From Chrysomallon squamiferum (taxonomy: Eukaryota; Mollusca; Gastropoda; Neomphalida; Peltospiridae): a stretch of 25,000 bases of DNA. The position numbers and the translations under genes are program-made. The notes beneath the pieces are model-generated. The model ran no database searches. It saw nothing but the letters and a program-made list of their open reading frames with translations, and was not told where the DNA came from. This document shows, piece by piece, positions 11,390-20,756 of this stretch; the first letter of the stretch is position 1; each line of letters begins with the position of its first letter. Where the stretch lies: assembly GCA_012295275.1 (NCBI GenBank), contig CM022672.1, forward strand, positions 5,288,943-5,313,942, written 5' to 3'.

Positions 11390-11880
11390 AGTGCTAGTAG
11401 AAGCAGAAGAAATAGGTAGTAGCAGCAACAATATTAGGAATAGATGAAGATGCAGTGCTAGTAGTAATATAGTAAGAGTCATAGTAATAGTACTAGTATA
11501 GTTGTAGTAGAAGTAGTAGTAATAGTAGGAATAGCAGTAGTAGTAGGAGGAGGAACAGAAGTAGTAATAGTAGTTGTGGTGGTTGTGATGGTTGTGGTAA
11601 TCGTAATAGTAATGGTTGTAGAAGCAATAGTACTATTAGTACTATTTCTGGTAAGAATAGAAATATAATAAGTAATTGTAATAGTCGTAGTGCCAGTTAT
11701 TGTATAGGAATAGTAAAAAATAATAATAGTCTTTAAGTAGCAGTAGCAGTAGTAGTAATAGCAGTAGCAGTAGCAGTAGCAGTAGTGGTAGTAGTGGTAG
11801 TGGTAATAGTAATAGGATAGAAGAAGTAGTAATAACAGAAGTATAACGATATCAGTAACAGCAGCATTAGTAGCAGTGGC
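11390..11880. repeat. Degenerate (GTA)/(GCA)n trinucleotide tract, C-poor
   Basis: About 490 nt of imperfect AGT/AGC/AAT/GGT trinucleotides. The + strand has almost no C, giving a strong strand asymmetry. TAG stops recur, so it is not coding in the main frame. Confidence 0.88.
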
Positions 11881-12030
11881 TTAATTTCCTATAATCTGTA
11901 GGAGGGGGGGATATTAAAATACTTTAAAATGTCGTTGTTTTCCAGTTGTCAGCCTTTGTTATAAAATTTATAGAATTTAATAAACAATAAATAACCAAAT
12001 AAAAAATTAAATATGTAAACAATAACAACA

Positions 12031-12058
12031 GAAAAAAAAAAAAAAAAAAAAAAAAAAA
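12031..12058. repeat. A28 homopolymer
   Basis: Run of A at the left edge of the TISU/CTCF-like island. Confidence 0.93.
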
Positions 12059-12386
12059 GAAAAAATTTTTTTTGAGGAAAATTAAACCAGTGGATTTATT
12101 CGAGTTTTGCTGACGTAAAAATTAACCAGAGAAGTCGGCGACGGGTTTTAAACGAGAACAGAGCCTGGATCCGCACCGTGTTTGTTCATTAGCCTAATCT
12201 ATATGAATATTTGTAATGTTGTTTTCACAATTCCGTTATGACCCTTGGCCTAAAGCGTCCGACAAAGACGCATGAAATGCAATAATGTCGAGGATGGTTT
12301 GGCAAATTGCTGCTGTTACTCGCCATCTATCCCCTGACGCCGAACCTTTTGCGTTTACGTCCGACAGCTACCGGCATAGTGACCCG

Positions 12387-12404
12387 AAGCGCCCCCTGGG
12401 TGCA
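12387..12404 (-). promoter_or_regulatory. CTCF-like motif
   Basis: On the minus strand it reads TGCACCCAGGGGGCGCTT. The core CC-AGGGGGCGCT is identical to the animal CTCF consensus (CCACCAGGGGGCGCTA); the upstream CCA is replaced by CAC. CTCF exists in many bilaterians, but use of this motif in this species is unproven. The same bases also contain CCC-NN-GGG, the COE core, as an alternative reading. Confidence 0.4.
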
Positions 12405-12457
12405 CAAGCGCGCGAGACTGTCCCAGCGGTAGCAGATGCATCGAAACGCGTGTAAGC

Positions 12458-12469
12458 GCCGCCATCTTG
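12458..12469 (-). promoter_or_regulatory. TISU / YY1 element CAAGATGGCGGC
   Basis: On the minus strand the sequence is CAAGATGGCGGC, matching SAASATGGCGGC at all 12 positions. This is both a YY1 (Pleiohomeotic) site and the TISU translation-initiator element found at the start of very short 5' UTRs. The embedded ATG (12465-12463) opens a frame of 36 codons ending TAA at 12357-12355, starting MAALTRVSMHLLPLGQSRAL. A weak donor GTAAAC sits just before the stop. The peptide is not recognised, and I cannot show it is expressed. Confidence 0.5.
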
Positions 12470-12509
12470 GGTATTCGCGAAGACCGTAATTCTGCTGAAC
12501 GAAGCACAT

Positions 12510-13540
12510 CATTACAGTTATTAAATTTGATGAGTTTAAATAATTTACAGTTGTAAATGTAGTCTGGGATGAATGTTTATTCCTGTTGGTATTCCAAAAT
12601 GGAAACAAAAAAAAAAAAGAAGAAATTTTAAAAAATGTAAATATTAGTGTTGTTGGGTTGTTGTTTTTTTTACGTATTTTTTTTGTCTGTTCGGGTGTGA
12701 AAAGAGTAAATTAAGGTGAAAAGTTTCTTCGTTTTGTTTTCTGTTGGTTTTATTTGTTGTTTAGTTGAATTTTCGCGTGAATTGTTTCTTTAGAAGTTCT
12801 TTTCATATGGGTTAAAGACTTGAAGAGGGTGTATTTTTGTGTTTTTTTGTGGGGAGGGGGTTCATATTAAAAAATGTCAATGATCCAGTATTTAAAGACC
12901 TATTTACAACGAAGACAAGATTTTAATTTTTTTTAATTATTATTATTTTTTTTTTTCAAATGGTTCATATCAATTTTTCATTTGATCAGATTTTTGTGTG
13001 AACATTCATTCATTCATTCATTATTTATTATTTATTTATCATTATTATTGTTGTTGCTGTTGTTGTTAAGGTTATTGTTATTACGCTAGTTGTTATATTT
13101 CTTATTTTTATTGTTATATCTGCTGTTACTTATTATTACTGTTGTTGTAGTTGTTGTTTCTAGTGATATCACTGATGTTTCTGATGATAATGACGATGAC
13201 GATGTTATATACAGTGTTGGTTATGTTGCCACAGCAGTAGCAGTACGGACGTCATACTCGACATCACGTAAACAGCAGACTTTGATAGCAAATTATTATA
13301 TTATATTCATTAAATTAATCTATTTAACTTTTTAAATCACGACATTTAAAACACGCCTCATTTAAATAAACACTGACTAATAACCTGCATCGAATATTTA
13401 TTTTATTTCAAAAGCTTTTATTTTTTTTTGATACATCGCTCAAACGGGCTTCTGAAATCAATCTCTCATGTTATTGTACAGACGTTTTTTTTTTTTGTTC
13501 CTGTATCTGACTGTTTTTGATGTGACATAAAACAAATTAT
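12510..13540. other. T-rich desert
   Basis: No gene recognised. Contains an A12 run near 12607, TTGTTG and T runs, (ATTC)n near 13004-13020 and degenerate GTT/ATT trinucleotides at 13030-13210. Confidence 0.6.
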
Positions 13541-13745
13541 AAACGTTACGTCTGAGAAGCTATCAGATGTCCCCTTTCAACGCCTACCCATCTGTGACTG
13601 GGTTAGTCAACCAGCTACGCCTGCTGTGAAACCCCGTCTCCCTCAAGACACCCCTCCTGCGAAAATTAGCTGTATGTCCCTTGTACGCGTAAACATTATG
13701 TATGATGTCATCACTCTAGAAAAATCTTGTTACCTAATGTTTATA
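13540..13745. promoter_or_regulatory. Candidate regulatory island 6
   Basis: About 200 nt of balanced DNA with short inverted repeats (CAGATG..CATCTG; CTGGGTT..AACCAG), a forkhead core GTAAACA (13689-13695) and the bZIP-type palindrome TGATGTCATCA (13703-13713). On the minus strand a tRNA box-A-like GGCGTAGCTGG is present but no clear box B, so I do not call a SINE. Confidence 0.3.
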
Positions 13746-13901
13746 TTCTCGGTATCCTATTAATTTTTTTTTTTTTAAATATGTTAGTTCTTTTTTTTTT
13801 CTTTTTTTTAAGTTTTATTGTTGTTGTTGTTTCTGTTGTGTTTTAACTCGCACGGTATGATAGCCTTTTAATAAAATTACATCTTGTGGGAATTTTTTTT
13901 G

Positions 13902-13906
13902 GATTT

Positions 13907-13937
<31 letters not shown>

Positions 13938-14040
13938 TTTTATTTTATTTTATTATTTATTTATTTATTTTATTTAATTTTATTTTATTTTATTTATTAT
14001 TTATTTATTTATTTTATTTTATTTTATTTTATGTTATTAT
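13902..14040. repeat. (TTTA)n/(TTTTA)n array
   Basis: About 140 nt of mixed ATTT and ATTTT units; poly-Phe/Ile/Tyr/Leu frames are translated repeat. Confidence 0.93.
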
Positions 14041-14044
14041 TTTT

Positions 14045-14249
14045 TATATTTTTGCTTTACATATATATTGGTGAAATAAAACAGTTGTACGTATTTCCAG
14101 AAAGAAGGACGGAGCAGAGACAAACAGACAGTCGGAAAAAGAAATACGCATAGACAGACAGAAATCAGACATACGCACATACACATTACTTAACTAGACA
14201 AATAGCCCAAGACAAAGTTGTATGTTACAGATCACAGTTAATCTTCTTA

Positions 14250-14301
<52 letters not shown>

Positions 14302-14820
14302 TTCTCATTGCTGTAGAGGTTTGAAAATGAGCTATATTTTAGAAAAGAATGATTTTAAATAATTGTAGACGACGCCGACTACGACGTTTGAAGACGATCG
14401 TGACAGCAGCAGTGACACCACAAACATCAACAACCTTTCAGTCATTTTTGTATTTTATTCAGATAGCTGATGTTGATTTTGATAATGTTAATGATACTGA
14501 TGAATCTAACAATGATGAAATAAAGGTATGGCTTTGCATATTGGATTAAATTCGTTATTTATGTGTTAGTGTTTGTGTGATTGTCCAATTTAATATTTTA
14601 TTTTCGTGTGAAGGTGCATGCTCATGTTTATCTGTATTTATATTATATATTTTAAATGTAAGGATTTACGTTATTAATTTGTTTATTTATTTTTGTTGTT
14701 TGATTATCATCCTTCGTTTTGTTCATTCCTTTTTATAAATTTTATAAAGGATCTATATATATATATATATTCACACATACATATATAAATTCTTTATAAA
14801 ATATATATATGTGTTCGTAG

Positions 14821-14878
<58 letters not shown>

Positions 14879-15640
14879 TTACTGCATATTTTTTCTATTT
14901 TTACTCTGGCTAGACGGTATGGATAATAACAACATATAAACTATTCAATTAATTTTATATTAAACACACATCAACACCACAATTAAGAACCACGCTACAT
15001 CTACAGTATTTTTCACCAGCTCCATTTCTTCAACACGCTTTTTAGGGCTATTATTTTCTGCATCATTTAAATAACGTTATTACTTCTTTAAAACCATAAT
15101 CCCGCAGTTAAAAATTATTTACGATGTTCATTTAACCTGTTAATCCGCTTTTAATCCTTAGTAAAACATTTACAGTGATAAACAAACAGGATTTAGGATG
15201 TCAGAAAGTGTGGGTTACTAACTTAATCTTCCACTAATTGACACAATGGAGATAATTAATTACAGGATTAATTAAGTTTAGTTAACAGATCAAAACGTGA
15301 TTGTTTTGTTTTATTGCGATAGGTCTCATTGTCTTGGAGCATTCAGAAAATAAAAAATATATAAAAAGTTATAAATTATGTAGTTTATAATAACTACTAA
15401 ATAATTAAAAATAAAAATGTATATTTGCTACTGCAACCGTTAGTAAATATTATTACTGTTGTTGTGTGCTTTATATGTATGTATCAATATGTGTATATAT
15501 ATGTTATATAAGTACATACATGTGTATGCATGTTTTATATTTACGTACGTATGTATGTATCTATGGATGAAGGCATTATTTATGTATATAAGTACTGTGC
15601 ATGTATGTATTTATATATATAAAATTAAAATTCCCGTTTC
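14045..15640. other. AT-rich desert with microsatellites
   Basis: No gene recognised. Contains (CAGA)-like units near 14120-14165, (TAA)n at 14252-14301, a 66-codon unrecognised frame with degenerate GAC/GAT codons (14349-14549), (TA)n at 14755-14770, (GT)n at 14823-14877 and TATG/TACG repeats at 15470-15620. The segment 14990-15320 is less repetitive but shows no clear motif. Confidence 0.6.
14823..14877. repeat. (GT)27 microsatellite
   Basis: Uninterrupted TG run; Z-DNA-prone and likely length-polymorphic. Confidence 0.95.
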
Positions 15641-15950
15641 ACTTTTCAGTTATATTTTTCTAAAAACACTTTCTGTGTTTACACTGTTCGGGATTACCGA
15701 CACGACGACGTCAACCGCTAGACATACACCAACGTCAATTAGTCTGTTGACACGTGGGCACTGTGTACACGTGTTCGCCACCCTCACAGCGGCTCAGTCA
15801 ACAACTTGATCACAGTTGTAAACGATACGACAACATCATTAATCCCACCGCGTGTCTGAGGCAAGACAATATTGATACCGCTCTCAAAGCCTTCTGTGTG
15901 AAGCTTATAAGAAAACGAAGAAATATTTTCTTGTCACGAAATTGTCAGAG
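15640..15950. promoter_or_regulatory. Candidate regulatory island 7 with paired E-boxes
   Basis: About 310 nt of balanced DNA. Two CACGTG E-boxes lie at 15751-15756 and 15768-15773. A TAATCC homeodomain word lies at 15840-15845 and an Onecut-like ATTGATA near 15869. No recognisable coding. Confidence 0.35.
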
Positions 15951-16885
15951 GTGTTGTTTTTTGTTGTTGTTTTTTTTATTTATTTGTTTTACGAACCAGT
16001 CAGATAATTGTCAACACTCGTAAAACAATAAAATTTACTTCGTTATTTGTTTTATGTTAGTCTAATAAAGTAAAAATTTACTCGTAAATTAATTATATCC
16101 CGTGTTATTGCCTTCAGTAAAATAGAAGTTCGAATCTGCAGAATTTTATGTTTATTTAGTCTGTTGATCTATTTGTAAGGTTATGTCAGTATAAATAATA
16201 ATAATCTGAACAAAATATTGTGTAGGTATATTAATTTACATAAATGCAGAAATAAGAAAAAGGATATATGACAGTTAAATATATTTTGAATTCAAAATAA
16301 ATTTATAAAATTATATGTGTTTAAATTATCATTAAAAATATACTATAAAATAGAATTGAACAATAAAATAATTTTAAAATAACGAAAAGATATTTCAAAA
16401 TTTTCACTATAATAATGCTATATTTAAATCGTTAATATTAATATTATTATTATTTGTAACCGACAATTTAATTTTACTAAAGTCTGGAAATGGTTGTATT
16501 TATTTATTTGTTTATTTCGTTTATTTGTTTGTATGTTTGTTTTGTTTTGTTTTGTTTCTTTGTTTTTTTATCTTTTTTAATTTACATTTTAAGACTAAGG
16601 TATATTCAAAAATGTTTAAACATATTTTTCATTCATGCTAAAAACTTTTCTATTTTTATTTTTATTGTTATTGCAGTTATTATTATGATTATTATTATTA
16701 TCATCATCATCATTATCGTCGGCGTCGTCGTCATTATTGTTGCTGTTGTTGTTGTTGTTGTTTTCCCCTATAAATCATGAATAATGATTATGATAATGAT
16801 ACGGGTTTTACAGAAGATTAATAAAAACACAACGTTAAGAAAACAACAAAATTAACTGAGATTCAACAAAAAATTGTGTAAACAA

Positions 16886-16937
<52 letters not shown>

Positions 16938-17150
16938 TAATTTAATTTTCAGAATAAATATTAGTCTTTTAAAAATGTAAAAATACATTACTAATCTTTA
17001 TTTCTATGTATTTATTTAATATCTGTTATCATCATCATCATTATAATCATCATCATCATTATTTCTATGTTATTTATTCATTTAATATATATTATTTAGA
17101 TTACGATGTGGGGTTTACAGTGATGTGTGTTTGTATTAATCTAAATGAAT
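15950..17150. other. AT-rich desert
   Basis: No gene recognised. Contains TTG/T runs near 15958-15980, a GTTCGAATC word (16128-16136) without a foldable tRNA, ATT/GTC/GTT trinucleotides at 16676-16763, (AT)n(AC)n at 16888-16937 and (CAT)n near 17028-17060. Confidence 0.6.
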
Positions 17151-17161
17151 GTGTCAGAGAC

Positions 17162-17167
<6 letters not shown>

Positions 17168-17258
<91 letters not shown>
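17168..17258. repeat. (GA)n microsatellite
   Basis: About 90 nt of GA, the longest in the window, preceded by GACAGA units. Confidence 0.95.
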
Positions 17259-17260
<2 letters not shown>

Positions 17261-17339
17261 TGATCCAAATGTCTGTTTAAAAAATGTGTAAGATTAATGT
17301 TATCGGGTATTTTTGTGTTGTGTGTGCGTCCGTGTGTAG

Positions 17340-17413
17340 ATTGTGTTAGTTTTTGTGTTTGTGTATAAATGTGTGAGAACATTGTGTTAGTTTTTGTGTT
17401 TGTGTATAAATGT
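17340..17413. repeat. Two-copy tandem duplication, period 41 bp
   Basis: A 33-nt segment beginning ATTGTGTTAGTTTTTGTG occurs at 17340-17372 and identically at 17381-17413, separated by GTGAGAAC. Perfect identity indicates a recent event. Confidence 0.93.
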
Positions 17414-17414
17414 T

Positions 17415-18860
17415 TAATGTATCAGTGAGACTAAGTAAACTTGATGCTAGACTATTTAAATATGAAGGAGGATGAGATATGTCTGCATGTAAGAATGTGA
17501 GTATCGCTTCCTGTCTCCTTTTATATTTTTCAATAACAACAACAAATCTTTATTCTAATTTATTTATTTTTTTATTTTTTTTATTTTATTTTATTTTATG
17601 TTATTTATTTATTTAGATAGTTAGTTTATTATTATTATTATTATTATTATTATTTATTTTCTTTTTTTTGTTATTACTGTTATTATTATTATTATTTTCA
17701 TCATCTCTTTATTTATAATTTAATTCAAATTATAATAACAATAAAAAAAAGAAATAAATAATTAAAAAAAAGAAATATTGATAACTAAATCAAACAAAAT
17801 ATTTATTTTTATTTTCCTCACCATTTACACTTTTATTTCTATTATAATTACGCTTTTTTCTTCTTTCGTTTCTTTTTGTGATAATAATAAAAATAAAATA
17901 AAATTTATAAAAAAAATAAAAATGAACACTTCTATCATAATTGCTTAAAAAAGAAATAAAATAAATAACCTTTGCTCCAGAATGTCGTCAGAGTTTTGTG
18001 GTTCTGTTAATATTCCATTTACAATTCTTGCATCTCAAATGTCAGTCCCTCGCTGTTTCAGATTTACTGCTTTCTAATATCCGGAGAAAACACACATTGC
18101 GCAAATTAATTCTCACGTTTATGGAAATACTTTAGTTTATTATTATTACTGTTGTTTTATTTGGATAATTTGTTTGTTATTGCTGCTGCTGCTGCTGTTG
18201 TTGTTACTGTTGTTGTTGTTGTTGTTGTTGTTGTTAATGTGTTTTTTATTACGGTTGTTGTTGTTATTGTTGTTGTTATAATTGTTATTAATTTATTATT
18301 TTGGTTGTTGTTATGTTTTTATGGTGGTTGTGGTGATGTTATAAATTTGCATTGTAAATGAAGTTAATACTAATGCTGTTTTGAAAACTTAAAACGAAAA
18401 AAGATTAAAAATGTATTACTATTTTTTTTAATCATCACCACTACCATGATTATCGTTATAAACTATGTTGGAAATTACCTTATATTACTAATATACTTTT
18501 AACATGCTTCTTGAAAAATGATGTAACAAAACAGAAACAGTGATGGTAGTAGTAGTAGTAGTAGTAGTAGTAATATAGTAGTGTAGTAATAATCAGATTA
18601 ATAATGAGTGTAATGATGATGATTATGACGATGATAACAACTACGACATCAACAACAATAAATGATGATGAAAATGGTGACGATGACGATGACGATAACA
18701 ATATCAATTATAATAACAACAACAACAACAACAATAATTATAACAACCGTTACAACAACGTTAGTGATAATAATAATGTTAGAAATATCAAACAACAGAT
18801 TAGTAGAAACAACATAAATAATAAATTTAAAAAGAAAAAGAACAGAACATAAAAAATTTC
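17415..18860. other. AT-rich desert with trinucleotide tracts
   Basis: No gene recognised. Contains TTTA/TTTTA units (17555-17620), (ATT)n (17627-17655), AAAT-rich DNA, degenerate GCT/GTT/ATT trinucleotides (18150-18345) and AGT/GAT/AAC trinucleotides (18545-18840). A short unique patch at 17975-18130 has no clear signal. Confidence 0.6.
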
Positions 18861-19180
18861 AAAACTTTCTAAATGACCCTCAGCGATTCTCTCTGCGTGT
18901 GTCGACACGGCGGTGAACACAACGAGCGAACAAAGCCGGGCCGATACGGAACAATTAGATTTGCTGGCTAAAAATTCATCAACACAAGTTTAGAGCCCAT
19001 CGAGAACTTGTAATAGTTGTTGTTTGGGGCAATAAATAACAAGCGGCGCGCGCGTCTGACACTTTACAATGGGACCCGACAATCGACGCTCGGCTATTTG
19101 CAAACAGAGGTGTAAAACGGACGACAAAGGCTTCGTGCACATACCATCTGCCTCGACGGGGACGGGGGTGGGGGGGAGAG

Positions 19181-19236
<56 letters not shown>

Positions 19237-19540
19237 AGCTCTGAATCCGCAGTCGAAGATCTTTTGTGCTGTTTGGTTTCGTTGGCGAGCAAACATTCGG
19301 GACAGTCGTTAACACGATCTTCGTTTGCTCTGAAGAAAATTAATTCCCTAGTCCTGGTCAGAGATACTGCACTTTGAATGTGTAAAATATTGGCAATGTA
19401 AATACGAGGCATATGCTCGAAGGGATGGAATTCGTGATGACGGGAATTTCGTTAAGGAGTTTTTAAGTTTTCTGTTCTCGTGGTCTGTCGTGTGTCGATT
19501 TATTCAGTGTTCTTGCTAATTATATCTGCCCCTGATAGGC
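18860..19540. promoter_or_regulatory. Candidate regulatory island 8 with G-runs and (GA)n
   Basis: About 680 nt of GC-balanced DNA just upstream of the COE promoter island. It contains SOX/TCF-like AACAAAG and ACAAAGG words, ATTTGCAAA, a GCGGCGCGCGCG stretch near 19042-19054, a four-run G tract (19158-19183) and (GA)n (19184-19236). Frames on both strands here are (ER)n or (SL)n translations. It could also be distal promoter or 5' UTR sequence of COE. Confidence 0.38.
19158..19236 (+). repeat. G-run tract followed by (GA)n
   Basis: GGGG, GGGGG, GGGGGGG and GGGG runs at 19158-19183 with loops of 1-3 nt, then uninterrupted GA to 19236. Fits the G-quadruplex pattern on the + strand. Confidence 0.85.
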
Positions 19541-19682
19541 TATGGTTTTTATTTTTAAAAAAAGAGATTAGTTAACAGTAAATAGTAAAACATTTAATAC
19601 TCTTAATGTCTTTTGCTTTTATGAAGAAAATAAAAAATAAAAAAATACTCTATATTTTCTAAACATAATAAATATCTCCATC

Positions 19683-19723
<41 letters not shown>

Positions 19724-19790
19724 TTATTTTATACATTTCCATAAGGATTACCTATTAGTTTGAAACCGTAATCAGATTCTGTTATTTTCA
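19540..19790. repeat. AT-rich spacer with (TAA)n
   Basis: AT-rich spacer between the last two islands, with (TAA)13 at 19684-19723. Confidence 0.85.
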
Positions 19791-19885
19791 GTTTTCAGAG
19801 AGAAAAACTCGTTTTGATTCCGGCGCTAAGATCGCGTAGCGCAGCTAGCGCTATGGCAGCAGTTGAAGACTTGTCAGTTTCCACC

Positions 19886-19897
19886 GACCACGTGGTC
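19886..19897. promoter_or_regulatory. Palindromic E-box GACCACGTGGTC
   Basis: A perfect 12-nt palindrome around CACGTG, the site class of MAX/MYC, USF, MITF and Hairy-type bHLH factors. It lies in the COE promoter island, with a forkhead core 12 nt downstream. Confidence 0.5.
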
Positions 19898-20128
19898 GCC
19901 GACTGAACGTAAACAAACCGCCGATGTAGGTCTTCGCCGCTCTTTGTTGGCGCTGGCGGGGCGAATCGCGGCTTCAGTGAGCGTTGGTGGCGTCAAATAG
20001 CGATAGGATACAGCGAGCTTTCGTATATTTCGCTTTCAATTACAGCCTCTTGTTTATACCGTAACGTTCGGGAAAGGGAAAAACCAGCACGGCTACTACG
20101 AAATTAACTATGACCTTAGGTGTTATCT

Positions 20129-20134
20129 GATTGG
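20129..20134 (-). promoter_or_regulatory. Inverted CCAAT box (NF-Y type)
   Basis: CTGATTGGCC reads GGCCAATCAG on the minus strand, a full match to the NF-Y consensus RRCCAATSRG. It lies about 650 nt upstream of the COE start codon. Confidence 0.55.
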
Positions 20135-20210
20135 CCCAAAACTCCGGCGTGTCCCCTCCCACAAGGCTTAGGGGCGGTAATTCCCTTCTCATCATGGAAT
20201 CGCCTCACGC

Positions 20211-20216
20211 GATTGG
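20211..20216 (-). promoter_or_regulatory. Second inverted CCAAT box
   Basis: GCGATTGGTT reads AACCAATCGC on the minus strand, again close to the NF-Y consensus. It has the same orientation as the box 82 nt upstream. A GC box (GGGGCGG) sits between them at 20171-20177. Confidence 0.5.
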
Positions 20217-20247
20217 TTAATCGGCCCCGTCGCTTGCCACTGTTACG

Positions 20248-20257
20248 TCCCGCGGGA
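20248..20257. promoter_or_regulatory. Palindrome TCCCGCGGGA, candidate COE/EBF site
   Basis: A perfect 10-nt palindrome obeying the COE rule of two half-sites TCCC/GGGA separated by two bases. The spacer GC is not the preferred one and the outer ATT/AAT flanks are only half present (ACG left, TTT right). It also resembles E2F sites (TCCCGC). It sits in the presumed promoter of the COE gene itself. Confidence 0.4.
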
Positions 20258-20479
20258 TTTGCCGATTCTCACGGGATGGCAATGTTACAAGGAGCTGAAG
20301 AAAGCAACAAAAGGCGTCCTCGGGAGAGTTTTAGCCAGAATTGGTGTGGCACTCGAAGGACACTAGCGTACTAGGTGGTCAATGCAAGTGAGAGACTGAA
20401 GAGGATAGTGTACGTGCTTTGCAAAGGCAATAGATACATTTTCTCTGAGGAGCCGATTATTGTGAATTACATTTTATCT

Positions 20480-20756
20480 GTGCGGGCATATTTTTTATTT
20501 ATTTTTTTTATTCCTCACTGATTTTTCTCTTACATTCAGTGTGCGTGTCGTTTATTTTAAAAATCATCGGATAAAATTTTGGGAAGAAGAAAATATATAT
20601 ATATATATACATACATATATATATAATAGTATATACAACCATCATTGTTTAAAAAAAAAAAAAAAAAAAAATTAAGAAATACGTATCTATATTTTTTAAA
20701 ATCAAAAATTAAAAATATTGTGAGCTATTTTTCGGACGAGGAAGATTAAGGTACGA
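20480..20756. other. AT-rich stretch upstream of the COE start codon
   Basis: T runs, (AT)n at 20592-20624 and an A21 run (about 20650-20670) lie between the promoter-like island and the start codon. It may be 5' UTR or a leader intron; a weak acceptor-like TTAAG ends at 20750. Confidence 0.5.

Larger units (their letters stand above)
12080..12510. promoter_or_regulatory. Island with TISU/YY1 and CTCF-like elements
   Basis: About 430 nt of CpG-containing, repeat-free DNA between an A28 run and AT-rich DNA. It contains GCCGCCATCTTG (12458-12469) and a CTCF-like core (12387-12404). Its flanks lack recognisable exons on either strand. It could be the promoter and first exon of a minus-strand gene, or a boundary/enhancer element in the COE upstream region. 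The function is an inference from the motifs. Confidence 0.45.
19790..20480 (+). promoter_or_regulatory. COE (EBF): Likely COE promoter / 5' UTR island
   Basis: About 690 nt of GC-balanced, CpG-containing, repeat-free DNA lying 300-990 nt upstream of the COE ATG, in sharp contrast to the AT-rich flanks. It contains a palindromic E-box (19886-19897), a forkhead core GTAAACA (19909-19915), a nuclear-receptor-like TGACCTT (20111-20117), two inverted CCAAT boxes (20129-20134, 20211-20216), a GC box GGGGCGG (20171-20177) and TCCCGCGGGA (20248-20257). CCAAT and GC boxes together are typical of TATA-less promoters. No convincing TATA box or initiator was identified, so the transcription start is not placed. 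Promoter role is inferred from position and motifs. Confidence 0.6.

Noticed and set aside
12327-12608. 93-codon minus-strand frame across the TISU island, ending GRKRKRFGVRG
   Set aside because: No recognisable family. If anything is translated here, the TISU ATG in another frame is the better supported start.
13560-13660. Possible tRNA-derived SINE on the minus strand (box-A-like GGCGTAGCTGG)
   Set aside because: Box B is not convincing, and no tail repeat or target-site duplication is seen. A repeat-library search would decide.
15751-15773. Reading the paired E-boxes as a circadian element
   Set aside because: Tandem clock E-boxes usually have a 6-7 nt gap; here the gap is 11 nt, and nothing else points to the clock.
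16128-16136. GTTCGAATC, a tRNA box-B-like word
   Set aside because: No box A at the right distance and no cloverleaf can be drawn.
18979-19412. Frames with long Ser-Leu or Glu-Arg runs on both strands
   Set aside because: These are translations of the (GA)n tract and of its flanks.
20120-20374. 84-codon + strand frame upstream of COE
   Set aside because: It overlaps CCAAT and GC boxes and has no recognisable product. More likely promoter or 5' UTR.
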